A DNA stretch of 8,280 nt from Rhodoferax sp. (lineage in GTDB: Bacteria; Pseudomonadota; Gammaproteobacteria; Burkholderiales; Burkholderiaceae_C), in contig JARXAU010000225.1 in NCBI GenBank assembly GCA_029865675.1, positions 1-8,280 on the forward strand, in the 5' to 3' direction. Positions 6,222-8,280 of this stretch are shown one piece after another (position 1 is the first letter of the stretch; the number at the start of each line of letters is the position of its first letter). Below the pieces are notes generated by a model. The model saw only the letters and a program-made list of their open reading frames with translations, searched no databases and was not told where the DNA came from. The position numbers and the translations under genes are program-made.

Positions 6222-6587
6222 TTAAGCCACCTTGTTGTACAAGAGGCCTTTCATATCGTCGATTTTGTGCGCCATACGCAGCACGTCTTCGGTCGGGATC
6301 TGGCGCACCACTTCGCCGGTATGGGTGTTGGTCACTTTGATTACTGTGCCGTTGATGGCCTGGTCAAAGCTAAACCCCAATCCTTGCTTGTTGGCTGCCA
6401 TTTGCTCGTTGAGCATGCCCACCGCCGAGCGCAGGTTTTGCTGCGCTTGCGCAGGATCAAATTCAATCCCCACGGGCTTGCTTTGCGCCACCTTCGGTGC
6501 AGTATTGGCAGCGGGTGCCAATGGTTTTGCCTCGAACGCGACGACAGCGGGCGGGCCGCTGGTTTTCAGACTAACTTCGGAAGTCAT
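6222..6587 (-). CDS. flaG: FlaG family flagellar protein
   Basis: This 121-residue protein has a low-complexity Pro/Ala/Lys-rich N-terminal half (residues ~10-45) and a typical FlaG domain at the C-terminus: NLRSAVGMLNEQMA, GLGFSFDQAINGTVIKVTNT, then TGEVVRQIPTEDVLRMAHKI and a GLLYNKVA end. FlaG proteins influence filament length and are commonly encoded beside flagellin and fliD; the molecular mechanism is poorly defined. The ATG at 6587 is preferred over an upstream in-frame start at 6635: an AAAGGA ribosome-binding site lies 9 nt before it, the product starts MTSEVSLKTS, and the 16 extra residues look like untranslated leader. Its own sigma-28 promoter lies at 6700-6674. It sits between fliD and flagellin B on the same strand. 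Confidence 0.93.
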   Translation of the reverse strand: MTSEVSLKTSGPPAVVAFEAKPLAPAANTAPKVAQSKPVGIEFDPAQAQQNLRSAVGMLNEQMAANKQGLGFSFDQAINGTVIKVTNTHTGEVVRQIPTEDVLRMAHKIDDMKGLLYNKVA

Positions 6588-6631
6588 GTTTTGCCGTCCT
6601 TTCAAAATGCAGTTCTTTGGCGGATTGCTTA

Positions 6632-6654
6632 GCACGGTAGCAACGCTGCCGTGC
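6632..6654 (-). other. Hairpin in the flaG leader
   Basis: GCACGGCAGC and GCTACCGTGC (minus strand) form a ten-position stem with one mismatch and a 3-nt loop. It lies downstream of the predicted sigma-28 start for flaG and 44 nt before the ATG, so it would be in the 5' leader. No U-tract follows it in the minus direction. On the plus strand TTTAAC follows, a weak tract with no plus-strand gene to end. Confidence 0.5.
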
Positions 6655-6673
6655 TTTAACTGCAGTGACTAAA

Positions 6674-6700
6674 GAATCGGCAGTAGAAGGCAAAACTTGA
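6674..6700 (-). promoter_or_regulatory. FliA (sigma-28) promoter for flaG
   Basis: Read on the minus strand, TCAAGTTT (6700-6693) is followed after exactly 11 nt by GCCGATTC (6681-6674). Only one base of the -35 consensus TAAAGTTT and two of GCCGATAA differ. It lies between the fliD stop (6775) and the flaG ATG (6587), making flaG a late-class gene able to be transcribed independently of fliD. Confidence 0.88.
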
Positions 6701-6774
6701 GTTGGGCTCCGCTGCCCGGGGCGCTTGTGTTTATCGGACGCCCGCGCGTGGCGCACGCTGGCCAAAGAACACGC

Positions 6775-8280
6775 TTAGTTTTTGGTGTACATGGCCATCA
6801 GACCTTCAAAGCTGCTCGTCAGCCCGGACTGCGTGCTGCGGGTTTGCCCCACGATGCTGTCCATGGCGGCAAATTGCTGGTTGTAGCGCGCCAGCAGCAT
6901 GGTCATGCGTTCTTGCAAGGCACTAAGGTCGTCTTCGTATTCGCTAATGCGGCTGGTGGCATTGGCACTTTCGATGGCCACGGTCCCGCTGGAGCTGAGC
7001 AAGCTGGTGATGCTTTTGCTCGCGTCGCCCGCCAAGCCGCTGGGGTTGCTGTCGTAGGCACTTTGGTTTTCTTGGTTGCCCGACAGCAGCGTTACCGTGT
7101 TGTTGAAGTTCAGATTGACCGCGAGATCGAGCTTGACAGAATTGGTGCTGAGCCGACCTTTGCTGTTGATTTCAATTCCAATGTCACGCAACGCGCTCAG
7201 GTCGCCTGAGGATGCCATGGCTGAGGAGTTTTGCGTGACCAAAGTACGCAGTTCGGTGCGCAGTGTGTTCAGGGTGGAATTGCCCACCATGGTGCCGCCG
7301 TAATTCTCAAGCGTGGACTTTGGATCGGCCAGTTCGTCAAACAAATCCATCGCGTCGTTGTAGGCGCTCACCAATGCGGCTACCTTGGTGGTGACGGCAC
7401 TGGTGTCATTGCTCAGGCCCAAGGTGGCGGCACTGCTGGTGGTGCCTAAAAGATTCAGGGTCAGGCCGGGCACAGCGTCACCGACCGCGTTGCTGCTGCT
7501 GGAGATAGAGACGCCGTCTACGGTCAGGGAGGCGTTGCCTGCGGACTGCAGGGTGGTGCCAAAGTTCAGCGCCGAAGCACTGCTGCTCACGCTAAAGGCG
7601 TTGTATTTTCCTGTGGTTCCAGTGAGCACGACCTTGTAGGGCGTGCTGGGGTCGCCGGTGTTGACCAGTTGTGCGCTCAGGCCCACACCCGCATCGTTCA
7701 CTGCAGCCACTACGCCAGCCGGTGTGTCACTGCCGGCGGCCACGCTAATGGTGGAGGTGGACGCCGACTGGATGGTGGTAGCAAAGTCAATGCCCGAGGC
7801 GTTACTGGTCACGGTGAAGTCATTGCCCGAACCGGTGGCACCTGTCACCACCACCTTGTAGGGCGCGCTGGCGTCTCCCGTGTCAATGATTTCTGCGCTT
7901 ATACCGAGGTTGGCGTTGTTGATGGCGTCCCGCACGCCTTCAGGCGTGTCTTCGCCCGCCGCTAAGACAATAGACGGTCCCCCGGGGAAGGCGCCGCCAC
8001 CCAAAGTCAGGGTCATCGCATCGCCGCCGTTGATGGCGCTGCTGGTGGTGGCAAAGCCAGTGGTTCCGGTGCTGCTTTGGGCAATGCCTACCGAAAGGCT
8101 GATCGATTCGCCGGCATTGATCTGGGTGGTGGAGCCGGCAAAACCCACGGCTGTGGCGTTGCGCTGGGCGCTTGCCAGGCTGTGGACCTGCACCGAGTGG
8201 TTGCCCGCGGTGGCACTGGCGCTGGTACTGGCAGTAAACGCCGCCGTGTTGGAATTCGAGACCCGAATGCTGCTGAAGTC
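6775..8280 (-). CDS. fliD: Flagellar filament cap protein FliD (5' partial)
   Basis: FliD (HAP2) caps the filament tip and folds incoming flagellin. The frame runs without a stop from the right edge to TAA at 6777-6775, giving 501 visible residues; the GTG at 8193 is internal. The visible start (SSIRVSNSNTAAFTASTSAS, then AGNHSVQVHSLASAQ) is the middle of the FliD N-terminal domain, so roughly 60 residues are missing. Two flagellin-hook IN-type units follow in tandem (DTPEGVRDAINNANLGISAE and DTPAGVVAAVNDAGVGLSAQ). The FliD C-terminal domain comes next (VAALVSAYNDAMDLFDELAD, ALRDIGIEINSKGRLSTNSV). It ends in a helical segment (ISEYEDDLSALQERMTMLLA to SSFEGLMAMYTKN), as expected for the D0 coiled coil. 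No promoter for it is in the window. In the transcribed direction it precedes flaG, the reverse of the common fliC-flaG-fliD order. Confidence 0.95.
   Translation of the reverse strand, partial: DFSSIRVSNSNTAAFTASTSASATAGNHSVQVHSLASAQRNATAVGFAGSTTQINAGESISLSVGIAQSSTGTTGFATTSSAINGGDAMTLTLGGGAFPGGPSIVLAAGEDTPEGVRDAINNANLGISAEIIDTGDASAPYKVVVTGATGSGNDFTVTSNASGIDFATTIQSASTSTISVAAGSDTPAGVVAAVNDAGVGLSAQLVNTGDPSTPYKVVLTGTTGKYNAFSVSSSASALNFGTTLQSAGNASLTVDGVSISSSSNAVGDAVPGLTLNLLGTTSSAATLGLSNDTSAVTTKVAALVSAYNDAMDLFDELADPKSTLENYGGTMVGNSTLNTLRTELRTLVTQNSSAMASSGDLSALRDIGIEINSKGRLSTNSVKLDLAVNLNFNNTVTLLSGNQENQSAYDSNPSGLAGDASKSITSLLSSSGTVAIESANATSRISEYEDDLSALQERMTMLLARYNQQFAAMDSIVGQTRSTQSGLTSSFEGLMAMYTKN
7537..7962 (-). 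repeat. Tandem duplication of a 68-residue IN-motif unit inside fliD
   Basis: Two units, coded by 7962-7759 and 7740-7537, align over 68 residues without a gap and have a 74-residue period. Shared anchors are AAGxDTPxGV, TGDxSxPYKVV, TGxTGxxNxF and TTxQSA. The DNA copies have diverged at many synonymous sites, so the duplication is not recent. Confidence 0.88.

Noticed and set aside
6588..6635. Longer flaG starting at 6635 (16 extra residues)
   Set aside because: The extra segment would include the ribosome-binding site of the internal ATG, has no conserved FlaG sequence, and starts inside the leader hairpin.

Overview
The window looks like part of a betaproteobacterial chromosome, most likely Comamonadaceae (Rhodoferax/Curvibacter-like). 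This is inferred from the GC-rich coding sequence, two short (~280 aa) flagellins lacking a large central domain, and a giant secreted repeat protein followed by a TPR/O-GlcNAc-transferase-type glycosyltransferase. No rRNA or other taxonomic marker is present, so the placement is tentative.

Left half, plus strand. Positions 1-2003 hold the 3' end of a large open frame that enters from the left edge. It contains 46 consecutive octapeptide repeats (consensus L-[ST]-T-x-[QN]-[VI]-x-A; 18-1121), then a module with four aspartate-rich, EF-hand-like calcium loops (about 1122-1484), then a C-terminal tail. It resembles large calcium-binding type I-secreted surface proteins. After a 129-bp gap containing a GC-rich hairpin comes a 601-codon gene (2133-3938, TTG start) for a soluble TPR protein with a GT41 (O-GlcNAc transferase-like) catalytic region. 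The Ser/Thr-rich repeats and the two flagellins are both plausible acceptors for it.

Right half, minus strand. In the direction of transcription the order is fliD (cap; 5' end beyond the right edge, stop at 6775), flaG (6587-6222), flagellin B (6070-5237) and flagellin A (4952-4110). Upstream of flaG and of flagellin B there are strong FliA (sigma-28) promoter matches with exact 11-nt spacers. Flagellin A is separated from flagellin B by a perfect 15-bp-stem intrinsic terminator and has instead a sigma-54 (-24/-12) promoter match with exact spacing. The two near-duplicate flagellins therefore appear to belong to different classes of the flagellar regulatory cascade. The glycosyltransferase and flagellin A genes converge on a 171-bp gap.

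No tRNA, rRNA, IS element, CRISPR array or prophage gene was seen. The parts most worth follow-up are the two-sigma flagellin pair, the hierarchical octad repeat protein with its adjacent GT41 enzyme, and a tandem duplication inside FliD.
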